Origin: JBDNJM01 sp041687755
Lineage (GTDB): Bacteria > Planctomycetota > UBA1135 > GCA-002686595
NCBI GenBank assembly: GCA_041687755.1
Contig: JBDNJM010000058.1
Coordinates: forward strand, 62,001 to 126,000
Direction: 5' to 3'
DNA: 64,000 nucleotides
Shown here piece by piece: positions 48,684 to 57,635 of the stretch. Numbering within the stretch: the stretch's first letter is position 1; each line of letters starts with the position of its first letter. Made by a program: the position numbers and the translations under genes. The notes under the pieces were generated by a model. It saw only the letters and a list, made by a program, of their open reading frames with translations, was not told the origin of the DNA and made no database searches.

Positions 48684-50180
48684 ATGGAACTCATCCTTTC
48701 TGCATCGTCTTCGGCCGAGGCCGACCAGCACCGCCGCGTGCATCTCAGCCTTCCCGCCGACCTAACCACCCCCGTGCGCGCCCTGAGCGCGCTGCGGGCC
48801 GCTGGGCGCCAGCCTGCATTGCTCGAATCGGTCGAAGGACCGGCCCGGCTGGCAGCCTGGTCGTTCCTGGCGTTCGACCCGGACGCCGAGCTCGTCGCCG
48901 AGGGGCAGCGCCCCGGCGGGCCCGCCCGGTTGACGACGTCGAGCGGCACCGAGTTGCTCGAGGGCGGGACGGCGGCCGCGCTGCGAACGGCTCGGGAGCG
49001 CTTCGCACTACCGGCGGGCCGTGCAGACCTCGCGCCGTTCCAGGGCGGCTGGGTCGGCTACCTCGGCTACGAGGAGGCGGCGGCGTTCGAACCGAGCCTC
49101 AAGTTCCCGGAGGAGGATCCCCTGGAGGCGCCGCGCTTCGCGTTTCGGCACTGCTCCAAGGTCGCGGCGTTCGACCACGCGAACCAGCGCATCGTCCTGA
49201 TCGCGAGCTGTCCCGAGGGAGCCGCGGGGCGCGCCGCTGCGCTGGCAGACCTCGAGCGGACGGCCGCCGTGATCGAGGGCGAGTCGCACCCGGCGAGCCA
49301 GCTGGAACTGCTCGATCACGAGCCGATCGCCGCTATGGAACCTGAACGCTTCGAGCGCGGCGTCGAGCACCTGCGCGGCGAGATCGGGCGGGGCGAGGTC
49401 TTCCAGGCCGTGCTCTCCCAGCGCTTTTCCGTGGGCTACCGCGGCGACGAGCTGGCGCTCTACCGGGCCCTGCGGCGGACCAACCCGGCTCCGCACCTGT
49501 TCTTCTTCGAACACGCGGGAACCACCCTGATCGGGGCTTCACCGGAGCGGCTTTGCTCCCTGCGCGGGCATCGCGCCGAGCTGCTGCCGATCGCCGGCAC
49601 GCGGCCCCGGGCGACCGATCCTGCACGCGATTCCGAACTCCGTGCGGAGCTGGCCTCCAGCGCCAAGGAGCGCGCCGAGCACGACATGCTCGTGGACCTC
49701 GCGCGCAACGACCTCGGCCGGGTCGCGCGCTACGGCACCGTGCGCGTCGCCGAGCACGCGGTCGTGCGGGGCTTTGCCCGCGTCCAGCACCTCGTAAGCC
49801 GCGTGACGGCGAATCTGGCCCAGGGCCGCGACGCGCTCGATTTGTTGGCGGCTTGCTTCCCGGCAGGCACGGTCAGCGGAGCGCCCAAGCTGCGGGCGAT
49901 GCAGCTCGTCGCCGAGCTGGAGGGCACCCGTCGCGGTCCGTACGGGGGCGCCTTCGGCTACCTGGACGATTGCGGCGATCTCGACCTCGCCATCGTGCTG
50001 CGCAGCTTTGTCGCCCGCGGCGATCGCATTCACCTGCAGGCAGGGGCGGGCATCGTGTTCGATTCGGAGCCACGCGCGGAGCGAGAGGAAACCTTGCACA
50101 AGGCACGGGCTCTGTTCGAGGCGCTCGAACAATGCGGCCAACGAGCAAGCGACGCGCAGCTCGCGGAGGTGTCCGCGTGA
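48684..50180 (+). CDS. trpE: Anthranilate synthase component I
   Basis: 498 residues. Converts chorismate plus ammonia (from TrpG) to anthranilate, the first committed step of tryptophan synthesis. N terminus contains LLESVEGPARLAAWSFLAFD, the LLES motif that binds feedback-inhibiting Trp. Chorismate-binding core: GEVFQAVLSQRFSVGY, ASPERLCSLRGHRAELLPIA, GTRPRATDPARDSELRAELA, DLARNDLGRVARYGTV, FPAGTVSGAPKLRAMQLV and LQAGAGIVFDSEPRAEREET. PIAG-T at the core distinguishes it from aminodeoxychorismate synthase. First structural gene after the attenuator; GTGA overlap with trpG. Confidence 0.95.
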   Translation: MELILSASSSAEADQHRRVHLSLPADLTTPVRALSALRAAGRQPALLESVEGPARLAAWSFLAFDPDAELVAEGQRPGGPARLTTSSGTELLEGGTAAALRTARERFALPAGRADLAPFQGGWVGYLGYEEAAAFEPSLKFPEEDPLEAPRFAFRHCSKVAAFDHANQRIVLIASCPEGAAGRAAALADLERTAAVIEGESHPASQLELLDHEPIAAMEPERFERGVEHLRGEIGRGEVFQAVLSQRFSVGYRGDELALYRALRRTNPAPHLFFFEHAGTTLIGASPERLCSLRGHRAELLPIAGTRPRATDPARDSELRAELASSAKERAEHDMLVDLARNDLGRVARYGTVRVAEHAVVRGFARVQHLVSRVTANLAQGRDALDLLAACFPAGTVSGAPKLRAMQLVAELEGTRRGPYGGAFGYLDDCGDLDLAIVLRSFVARGDRIHLQAGAGIVFDSEPRAEREETLHKARALFEALEQCGQRASDAQLAEVSA

Positions 50181-50782
50181 TTCTGCTTATCGACAACTAC
50201 GACTCGTTCAGCTTCAACTTGGTCCAGGCCCTCGGCGCCGCGGGGGCGGAGGTGCAGGTCGTGCGCAACGACGAGAGCACGGTGGACGAGCTGCTCGGAC
50301 GGAATCCGGCCGGGCTCGTGCTCAGCCCCGGACCCGGCCTGCCCGAGGGCGCGGGGCACTGCCTTGAGCTCCTCCGGCGCGCGCCCGCGGGCCTGCCGAT
50401 CCTCGGGGTCTGCCTGGGCGCCCAGGCGATCGTCGAGGCCTTCGGCGGCCGGCTGCTCAACCTGAAGCGTCCGATCCACGGCCGTAGCACCCCGGTGCAC
50501 CACGACGGCAGCGCGCTGTTCGAAGGCTTGCCCTCGCCACTGCAGGGCGGTCGCTACCACTCCTGGAGCGCCGATCGCAGCCAGCTTCCCGAGGCGCTCG
50601 AGCTCTCCGCGTGGGACGAACAGGGCAACGTGATGGGCGTGCGGCACGTGAGCCAACCCATCTTCGGCCTGCAGTTCCACCCGGAGTCGATCCTGACGCC
50701 GCTGGGCGAGCGCATGCTCGACCGGTTCCTCGGAGCCGCTGGCCAGCCGATCTCGGCGGGGAGGCGACAGCCGTGCTCCTGA
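50177..50782 (+). CDS. trpG: Anthranilate synthase component II (glutamine amidotransferase)
   Basis: 201 residues from GTG 50177 (overlaps the trpE stop); the longer upstream frame is a shadow of trpE. Class I amidotransferase supplying ammonia to TrpE: MILLIDNYDSFSFNLVQALG, VLSPGPGLPEGAG, ILGVCLGAQAIVEAFGG (nucleophile Cys in G-V-C-L-G), and GLQFHPESILTPLG (His and Glu of the triad). The block RPIHGRSTPVHHDGSALFEG is the TrpG-type MxGKxxxxxH equivalent. The 3' end overlaps the trpD start by 10 nt. Confidence 0.95.
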   Translation: MILLIDNYDSFSFNLVQALGAAGAEVQVVRNDESTVDELLGRNPAGLVLSPGPGLPEGAGHCLELLRRAPAGLPILGVCLGAQAIVEAFGGRLLNLKRPIHGRSTPVHHDGSALFEGLPSPLQGGRYHSWSADRSQLPEALELSAWDEQGNVMGVRHVSQPIFGLQFHPESILTPLGERMLDRFLGAAGQPISAGRRQPCS

Positions 50783-51816
50783 AGAACCTGGTGGAACAAG
50801 CCGCGGCCGGGGACAAGCCCGACGCGGCGCAGACCGAGCGGCTGTTCAGCGACGTGCTGGCGGGGCGCTTCAACGATGCCCAGCTGGCTGCGCTGTTGGG
50901 GGCCCTCGCTGCGATCGGCCCTTCGGCCGAGCAGATCGAGGGGGCGGCGCGCGCACTGCGGTCCGCGATGGTGCCCTTCGAGCATCCCTTCAGCGACGCG
51001 CTCGACACCTGCGGAACGGGCGGTTCGGGTCTGTGCACCTTTAATGTGTCCACGGTCGCGGCCCTCGTGGCCGCGGGCGCCGGAGCGCGGGTTATCAAGC
51101 ACGGCAACCGCGCCGCGTCCTCGTCCTGTGGATCTGCGGACGTTCTGGAGGCGGCGGGCGTGCGCCTCGAAGTGGAACCCGACGTAGCACTCCGCTGCCT
51201 GGAGGAGACGGGCTTCACCTTCCTGTTCGCGCCAGCTCACCATCCGGCGTTGTCGCGCGCCGCCGGCGTGCGTCGGCAGCTCGGGGTTCCGACGCTGTTC
51301 AACCTGCTGGGACCCTTGGCGAACCCGGGGCGCGTGCGTAGGCAGTTGCTCGGGACAGCCCGGCCCGAGCTGCTGCCCGTCTTCGCGGGCGTGCTCGAAC
51401 GGCTCGGCTGCGATCGTGGAATCGTCGTGCACGGCGCCGGTGGCGCGGACGAGCTGACGCTCATGGGGCCAAACGCCGCGCAGGCGGTGGGGGACCTGGG
51501 CTGCCCGCTTCGATTCCAGGCGGACGCTCTGGGTCTGACCCCTGCACCCGTCGCGGCGTTGCGCGGCGGGGACGTGCACACGAACCTCCGCATGCTGCGC
51601 GAGGTGCTCGGAGGCGAGCGCGGGCCCCTGCGGGACTCGGTGCTGCTCAACGCGACGGCTGCCCTGGTCATCGCCGACGTTGCCGACACCGCGGACGAAG
51701 CGCTCGAACGAGCGCGGACCGCGCTGGATTCTGGTGCGGCCCGCAGCGTGCTGGATCGCGTGGTCCAACTCGGTGCCGTGCGGAGCGGCGCCCAGCGCGC
51801 AGGAGGTGCGCGGTGA
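50773..51816 (+). CDS. trpD: Anthranilate phosphoribosyltransferase
   Basis: 347 residues from GTG 50773 (VLLKNLVEQAAAGDKPDAAQ); the open frame further up lies in trpG. It couples anthranilate with PRPP. Signature loop: DTCGTGGSGLCTFNVSTVAA, where the usual second Asp of G-T-G-G-D is Ser, then KHGNRAASSSCGSADVLEAA (PRPP/Mg site) and FLFAPAHHPALSRAAGVRRQ, FNLLGPLANPG. The D-to-S exchange is notable because that residue shapes the PRPP loop, but the rest of the enzyme is canonical. GTGA overlap with trpC. Confidence 0.94.
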   Translation: MLLKNLVEQAAAGDKPDAAQTERLFSDVLAGRFNDAQLAALLGALAAIGPSAEQIEGAARALRSAMVPFEHPFSDALDTCGTGGSGLCTFNVSTVAALVAAGAGARVIKHGNRAASSSCGSADVLEAAGVRLEVEPDVALRCLEETGFTFLFAPAHHPALSRAAGVRRQLGVPTLFNLLGPLANPGRVRRQLLGTARPELLPVFAGVLERLGCDRGIVVHGAGGADELTLMGPNAAQAVGDLGCPLRFQADALGLTPAPVAALRGGDVHTNLRMLREVLGGERGPLRDSVLLNATAALVIADVADTADEALERARTALDSGAARSVLDRVVQLGAVRSGAQRAGGAR

Positions 51817-52622
51817 AGCGCGGGGCAGATCAGGGCCGACTCGGGCCGATTCTCGCAGCCGCCGCGGCCGCGCGAGCCGGGCGGCGCCGCGTGCGCGAGC
51901 ACACCCGCTCCACTGCCGAGCCCGTCGAACGGGGCGAGGGCGCACGCTTTGTTGAGGCCCTGCGAGGGCCGCAGGTGTCGCTCATCGCCGAGCTGAAGCG
52001 CCGTTCGCCCACAGCCGGCGAGCTGCTGCCCGAGGACCGGCTCGGTGAGACGGCCCTGGACCGTGCGCGGGGCTACGCGGCCGGAGGTGCCGCCGTCCTC
52101 TCGATCCTGACCGAGGGTAGCCACTTCCACGGCTCGCCCGCCGACCTCGAGGCCGTGCGGCCCGCGGGTCTACCGCGCCTGCGGAAGGATTTCTTGCTCG
52201 GGCCGGACTGCATCACGGAGTCCGTGCTGTTTGGCGCGGACGCCGTGCTGCTCATTGCGCGGTTGTTCGAGCCCACCGAGCTGTTTGGCCTGACCGAACT
52301 CGCTCGACAACTCGAACTGGGAACGCTCGTCGAGGTGCACGACGAGGTCGAGCTGGAGGCAGCCATCGCCGCACGCCCCGATGCGATCGGGGTCAACGGT
52401 CGCGATCTCAGCACCTTCGTCGTCGATGCTGGCGCGCACGCCCGGATGCTGCCGCGAATCCCCGCGGAGTTCATTGCCGTGGCCGAGAGCGGACTCCGCA
52501 CGCGTAACGACGTGCGCCGCGCCGTCGACGTGGGCGCTCGGGCCGTCCTGGTCGGAGAGGCCCTCATGCGCGCCAGCGATCCCCGGGCAGCGGCCGAGCG
52601 GCTGATGGCGGTGACGCCGTGA
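51813..52622 (+). CDS. trpC: Indole-3-glycerol phosphate synthase
   Basis: 269 residues from GTG 51813. TIM-barrel lyase converting CdRP to indole-3-glycerol phosphate. Motifs along the barrel: SLIAELKRRSPTAGELLPED (catalytic Glu/Lys), AVLSILTEGSHFHGSPADLE, LPRLRKDFLLGPDCITESVL (catalytic Lys), ADAVLLIARLF, IGVNGRDLSTFVVD (Asn), FIAVAESGLRTRNDVRRAVD (Glu, Ser) and ARAVLVGEALMRA (phosphate-binding). Separate from trpF, unlike the fused enterobacterial enzyme. GTGA overlap with trpF. Confidence 0.95.
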   Translation: MKRGADQGRLGPILAAAAAARAGRRRVREHTRSTAEPVERGEGARFVEALRGPQVSLIAELKRRSPTAGELLPEDRLGETALDRARGYAAGGAAVLSILTEGSHFHGSPADLEAVRPAGLPRLRKDFLLGPDCITESVLFGADAVLLIARLFEPTELFGLTELARQLELGTLVEVHDEVELEAAIAARPDAIGVNGRDLSTFVVDAGAHARMLPRIPAEFIAVAESGLRTRNDVRRAVDVGARAVLVGEALMRASDPRAAAERLMAVTP

Positions 52623-53260
52623 ACGCCGTGCGGCTTCCGCGCATCAAGGTCTGCGGCCTCACCCGGGTCGCGGACCTGCGGGCAGCCATCGCGGCGGGGG
52701 CCGACGCCGTCGGCTTCGTGCACTACCCGCCCTCGCCGCGTCACGTCGACGCGGAGAGCTGCGCACAGCTCGCAAGGGCGGCGCGGGGGGCGGCCTTCAG
52801 CGTCCTCGTCACCGTGGATCTGGAACCCGCGGCGCTTGAGGTATTGATTGCCGAAGTGCGCCCCGATGCGGTCCAGCTCTGCGGCGGCGAAGCGCCCGAG
52901 GACTGCTCCGGCCTGCAGGCCGCCGTCTTGCGGCGCCTGCCGGTTCAGGCCGGGTCGGAGCAACAGGTGGACGCCTGGAAGACGCGCGCACTCGGCTTCG
53001 TCCTCGACCACCCCGCGACCCCCGGCGGTAGCGGGCGACAGGTCGATTTGGAGCGTTCTGCGCGGCTCGCCGCCTCCGCCCCGTGCCTGCTCGCAGGGGG
53101 GCTCGGGCCCGACTCGGTGGCCGCTGCCATCGCCGCCGTGCGCCCCCACGGCGTGGACGCCTCCTCCCGACTCGAAACCGCGCCAGGCATCAAGGACCCC
53201 GTACGAGTTGAAGCCTTCATCGAGCACGCCCTGCGCGCGCTCCAGACCGCCCCTAGCTGA
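52619..53260 (+). CDS. trpF: Phosphoribosylanthranilate isomerase
   Basis: 213 residues, GTG start. Isomerises PRA to CdRP in a TIM barrel: KVCGLTRVADLRAAIAAGAD (catalytic Cys), VGFVHYPPSPRHVDAESCAQ, ALGFVLDHPATPGGSGRQVD (catalytic Asp), CLLAGGLGPDSVAAAIAAV, and GVDASSRLETAPGIKD. Two usually invariant spots differ: the QLHG motif is VQLCGGE (His to Cys), and the phosphate-binding SSGVE is SSRLE. The order trpC-trpF rather than trpF-trpB fusion is retained; the trpB start follows 2 nt after the stop. Confidence 0.92.
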   Translation: MNAVRLPRIKVCGLTRVADLRAAIAAGADAVGFVHYPPSPRHVDAESCAQLARAARGAAFSVLVTVDLEPAALEVLIAEVRPDAVQLCGGEAPEDCSGLQAAVLRRLPVQAGSEQQVDAWKTRALGFVLDHPATPGGSGRQVDLERSARLAASAPCLLAGGLGPDSVAAAIAAVRPHGVDASSRLETAPGIKDPVRVEAFIEHALRALQTAPS

Positions 53261-53262
53261 TC

Positions 53263-54510
53263 ATGCAGGTCCCCCAAGTCACCCAGTCCCCGTCCATCGG
53301 AGCCTCCTCAACGGGCTTCCGATCGCCGTCGCGCTTCGGCCGCTTCGGCGGCTGCTTCGCGGCCGAGACGCTGATGCCGGCGCTGCTCGAACTCGAGTCC
53401 GCGTTCCTCGAAGCCAAGCACGATGCGACCTTCAATGCGGAGCTCGACGGGCTGCTAGCGACGTACGCCGGCCGCCCGACGCCGCTGACCTTCGCCAAGA
53501 CCGTCTCGCGGCTGCTGGGCTGCGAGCTGTACCTGAAGCGCGAGGACCTGCTGCACACCGGCGCGCACAAGCTCAATCATTCCCTCGGCCAAGCGCTGCT
53601 CGCTCAGCTGATGGGCAAGCGCGAGCTGATCGCCGAGACAGGCGCCGGGCAGCACGGCGTCGCGACGGCGACCGCGGGTGCGCTCCTGGGCCTCAAGGTC
53701 CGCGTGCACATGGGCGCGGAGGACATCCGCCGACAGGCGCCAAACGTGCAGCGCATGCGCCTGCTGGGCGCGCGCGTGCTGCCGGTCCACGAGGGTCAGC
53801 GGACCCTCAAGGACGCGGTCAACGCCGCCCTCCGCGACTGGGTCGGCAACCCCCAGGCGCACTACTGCCTCGGCAGCGCGCTGGGGCCGCACCCCTTCCC
53901 GAGCATGGTCGGGCATTTTCAGGCGGTGGTGGGCGAGGAGGCGAAGGCCCAGTTCGCGGCCCAGGCCGGCGGCTTGCCCGATGTCGCGCTCGCCTGCGTC
54001 GGCGGTGGCAGCAACGCCATCGGGCTCTTCCGAGCCTTCATGAGCGATCCAGTTGAGCTGCTCGGCGTCGAGGCCGGCGGGCGCGGGACGGGGGCCGCCG
54101 GTGAGCACGCCGCGCGCTTCTTGACGGGCGAGCCCGGCGTGCTGCACGGCTGCCACACTCGGGTCCTGCGCGACGGCGACGGGCAGATCCAGGCGACGGC
54201 GTCGATCAGCGCCGGGCTCGACTACCCCGCCGTTGGGCCGCAGCACGCGCACCTCGCCGAACTCGGGGCCGCTCGCTACGAGACCGCAAGCGACGATGAG
54301 GCATTGCGTGCGTTCCGGCTGCTCGCGCGCTGTGAGGGAATCCTGCCCGCGCTCGAATCGAGCCACGCGCTGGGGTTCCTCATGACCCGGCGCGCGGACT
54401 TTCGCGGTCGTCGGGTGCTGCTCAATCTCTCGGGGCGCGGGGACAAGGACCTGGCTTCAGCGGTGGCCGGCTTTGCCGCGCGGCGCGGCTCGCTGGGGGT
54501 GGCCCGATGA
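53263..54510 (+). CDS. trpB: Tryptophan synthase beta chain
   Basis: 415 residues; TrpB1-type (not the longer TrpB2). PLP enzyme joining indole and serine. An ~25-residue N-terminal extension precedes GRFGGCFAAETLMPALLELE; PLP lysine in LLHTGAHKLNHSLGQALLA (usually HTGAHKINN), then ETGAGQHGVATATAGALLGL, GSALGPHPFPSMVGHFQAVV, CVGGGSNAIGLFRAF (phosphate loop), SAGLDYPAVGPQHAHLAELG and LLNLSGRGDKDLASAV. All residues for the COMM domain and indole tunnel look present. ATGA overlap with trpA. Confidence 0.96.
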   Translation: MQVPQVTQSPSIGASSTGFRSPSRFGRFGGCFAAETLMPALLELESAFLEAKHDATFNAELDGLLATYAGRPTPLTFAKTVSRLLGCELYLKREDLLHTGAHKLNHSLGQALLAQLMGKRELIAETGAGQHGVATATAGALLGLKVRVHMGAEDIRRQAPNVQRMRLLGARVLPVHEGQRTLKDAVNAALRDWVGNPQAHYCLGSALGPHPFPSMVGHFQAVVGEEAKAQFAAQAGGLPDVALACVGGGSNAIGLFRAFMSDPVELLGVEAGGRGTGAAGEHAARFLTGEPGVLHGCHTRVLRDGDGQIQATASISAGLDYPAVGPQHAHLAELGAARYETASDDEALRAFRLLARCEGILPALESSHALGFLMTRRADFRGRRVLLNLSGRGDKDLASAVAGFAARRGSLGVAR

Positions 54511-55340
54511 GCGCGCTCGTGGACAATCGGCTGACGCAGCGACTGGCGGACCTGCAGCGCAGCGGCGCGCTCGCCCTCGCGCCGTACCTGACCGCCGGCG
54601 ACGGCGGACTGGAGCGTACGGCCGCCGTGCTGCGCGCGCTCGAGCGCGCCGGTGCGGGCTGTATCGAGCTGGGCATGCCGTTCAGCGATCCCAGCGCGGA
54701 CGGCCCCGTGCTGCGCGCCGCCGCCGAGCGCTCCCTGGCCGGCGGCACGCGCTGGGCCGACGTGCTCGAGCTCGGTCGCGCCCTCCGGGACGACGGAGGG
54801 GAGGTGCCGCTGTGCCTGTTCACCTACGCCGGCCCGCTGTTCGCCGTCGGCCCCGAACGCGCCATGGAGCAGCTCCGTGCGGCCGGCTTCGACGGGCTCC
54901 TGGTCCCCGACCTGCCGCTGGAGGAGCTGGAGCCCATCGCCGGCCTCGCCCGCGCCGCGAATCTCTGCCTGATTCCCTTCGCGGCCCCAGGCTCAGGCCC
55001 GCTGCGCGTCGCCGCCGCGAGCGAGCTCGGCTCGGGGTTTCTGTACGCCATCCCGCGCGCCGGAGTCACCGGCGGTGCCTCCGGGTTTGGCAGCCGAGTG
55101 CTCGCCGAACTCGCCGCCGTGCGCGCCGCCAGTCGGCTCCCGATCGGAGTCGGCTTCGGCATCTCCTCTCGCGCCCAGGTCGCCGCCCTTGAGGGTCTCG
55201 CGGAGCTGGCCATCTGCGGCACCGAACTCGTCTCCCGGCTGCACGCCGCGGGGCCGAATCCCCTTCACGCGGCCAGCGCCGCTCACGAACTCCTGCTCGA
55301 GCTGCGCGGCCACGCGCCGAACTTCACCACGAACTCATGA
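54507..55340 (+). CDS. trpA: Tryptophan synthase alpha chain
   Basis: 277 residues. Cleaves indole-3-glycerol phosphate and passes indole to TrpB. LAPYLTAGDGGLERTAAVLR (usually TAGDP), CIELGMPFSDPSADGPVLRA (catalytic Glu and the Asp), LLVPDLPLEELEPIAGLA, FLYAIPRAGVTGGASGFGSR, PIGVGFGISSRAQVAALEGL and AICGTELVSRLHAAG. Start overlaps trpB stop (ATGA) and its own stop overlaps the next small ORF (ATGA), so the operon continues into chorismate metabolism. Confidence 0.95.
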   Translation: MSALVDNRLTQRLADLQRSGALALAPYLTAGDGGLERTAAVLRALERAGAGCIELGMPFSDPSADGPVLRAAAERSLAGGTRWADVLELGRALRDDGGEVPLCLFTYAGPLFAVGPERAMEQLRAAGFDGLLVPDLPLEELEPIAGLARAANLCLIPFAAPGSGPLRVAAASELGSGFLYAIPRAGVTGGASGFGSRVLAELAAVRAASRLPIGVGFGISSRAQVAALEGLAELAICGTELVSRLHAAGPNPLHAASAAHELLLELRGHAPNFTTNS

Positions 55341-55558
55341 ACCTCTCCGCCACCCAAGACCAGCTTCGAACGGCCGTCGACCGCGCCCTGTTCAAGCTGC
55401 TGACCGAGCGCGCCCGTTTGGTGCGCGCCGGTGCCTCCGCCCGCCCCGCGCTCGACGACCTCCAGCGCCGGGTCGATCCCGACCTGTTGCACGAGCTCGA
55501 GCCCCTGTGCGCCGCGATCGAGGCCGCGACGTCGCCGCGCAGCGAGGTGCCCTCGTGA
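55337..55558 (+). CDS. Small protein resembling a shortened AroQ chorismate mutase
   Basis: 73 residues, coupled on both sides (ATGA with trpA, GTGA with the DAHP synthase). TQDQLRTAVDRALFKLLTER and ARLVRAG align by eye with helix 1 of AroQ-type chorismate mutases (xLRxxIDxIDxxLLxLLxxR), and LLHELEPLCAAIEAATS with helix 3. The conserved Lys and the Arg/Asp/Glu of the active site around the helix 1-2 junction are not present and the protein is ~15-20 residues short. It may be a non-catalytic regulatory subunit of the DAHP synthase, or a protein that only resembles AroQ. Operon position and overlaps argue it is expressed. Confidence 0.6.
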   Translation: MNLSATQDQLRTAVDRALFKLLTERARLVRAGASARPALDDLQRRVDPDLLHELEPLCAAIEAATSPRSEVPS

Positions 55559-56568
55559 TCCTGCGATTCCTGCCCGGCACGCCGGAGGAGCAGGTGCAGC
55601 AGGTGCGCGAACGCCTGATTTCGGAGGGTTGCCGCGTGCACCGCTCCGGCGAGGGAGCGCGCGCTATTCTGGCCGCCGTGGATCCGCCCGCCGAGGCCTT
55701 GCTGAAGGAACTCGCCAGCCGCCCGGATGTCGAGCGCGTCGAGCGCCCGCGCTATCCGGAAGTGCTCGCCAGTGCGGCGTTCCGCGACGCGCCCTCGGTC
55801 GTGCGGCTCGGGCAAGTCGAAATCGGCCGATCGACGCCCTCGCCCGTGTTGATCGCGGGGCCCTGCGGCGTCGAGAGCGCCGAACAAGTCGGCGAGTCGG
55901 CCCGCTTCGCCGCCGCGGCAGGGGCCGGGGTGCTGCGCGGGGGCGCCTACAAGCCGCGCTCGAGTCCGTACGCGTTCCAGGGACTGGGCGTCGAGGGCCT
56001 GCGTCTCCTCAAGCGCGCGGGGCAATCGGTCGGTCTGCCCGTCGTGACCGAGATCCTCGACGCGGACCAGCTCCCCGCGTTTCTGGAACACGGCATCGAC
56101 TGCGCCCAAGTGGGTGCCCGCAACATGCAGAACACCTCGCTGCTCAAGGCGATCGCCCGCAGCGGGCTGCCGGTGCTGCTGAAGCGCGGGCTGGCGGCGA
56201 CGCTCGAGGAGTGGCTGCTGGCCGCGGAGTACCTGCTCGCCCACGGGACAACCGAGCTCATTCTCTGCGAGCGGGGGATCCGGACCTTCGAGACCGCCAC
56301 CCGCTTCACGCTCGACCTGACGATCCTGCCGGTGCTCGCGGAACGCACGCACCTGCCGATCGCCGTCGATCCAAGCCACGCTGCCGGCAAGGCGCACCTG
56401 GTCCCGGCCCTGGCCAGGGCGGCCGTCGCGGCGGGCGCCGACGCTTTGGCGATCGAAATGCACCCGCGCCCGGTCGAAGCCCGCAGCGACGGTCCCCAGG
56501 CCCTGCTGCCCGGTGAGTTGATGCAACTCGCTGGGGAGGCTCGGGCCCTGGGGGCGATCGTGCGCTGA
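55555..56568 (+). CDS. aroF: DAHP synthase (AroF/TM0343-type with N-terminal ferredoxin-like domain)
   Basis: 337 residues from GTG 55555. Condenses PEP and erythrose-4-phosphate, the entry to aromatic biosynthesis. Residues 1-80 form a small alpha/beta domain (MILRFLPGTPEEQVQQVRER), the ferredoxin-like regulatory domain of the Thermotoga/Bacillus-type enzymes; the barrel follows: VLIAGPCGVESAEQVGESAR, VLRGGAYKPRSSPYAFQGLG, VGARNMQNTSLLKAIARSG, LLKRGLAATLEEWLLAAEYL, ILCERGIRTFETATRFTLDL, PIAVDPSHAAGKAHLVPALA and ADALAIEMHPRPVEARSDGP. Feedback inhibition through the N-terminal domain is known for this group. Being cotranscribed with trp suggests the operon also controls flux into the pathway. 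Confidence 0.94.
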   Translation: MILRFLPGTPEEQVQQVRERLISEGCRVHRSGEGARAILAAVDPPAEALLKELASRPDVERVERPRYPEVLASAAFRDAPSVVRLGQVEIGRSTPSPVLIAGPCGVESAEQVGESARFAAAAGAGVLRGGAYKPRSSPYAFQGLGVEGLRLLKRAGQSVGLPVVTEILDADQLPAFLEHGIDCAQVGARNMQNTSLLKAIARSGLPVLLKRGLAATLEEWLLAAEYLLAHGTTELILCERGIRTFETATRFTLDLTILPVLAERTHLPIAVDPSHAAGKAHLVPALARAAVAAGADALAIEMHPRPVEARSDGPQALLPGELMQLAGEARALGAIVR

Positions 56569-56598
56569 CGGCCCCGTACCGTGAGAGGCCCAGGCGCA

Positions 56599-56629
56599 GG
56601 AGACCGCGGCCGCACCGGTCGCGGTCTCC
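56599..56629 (+). terminator. Terminator hairpin after the trp-aroF operon
   Basis: GGAGACCGCG (56599-56608) pairs perfectly with CGCGGTCTCC (56620-56629), 10 bp with an 11-nt loop, 31 nt after the DAHP synthase stop and 25 nt before the next start. The following GCCCCGGTTTGG has only a weak T-run. Confidence 0.6.
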
Positions 56630-56654
56630 GCCCCGGTTTGGCATCCTGCCGCCC

Positions 56655-57631
<977 letters not shown>

Positions 57632-57635
<4 letters not shown>

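Noticed and set aside
55337..55558. Calling the small ORF a functional chorismate mutase (aroQ)
   Set aside because: Key Lys and other active-site residues are missing and it is too short; kept as AroQ-like only.
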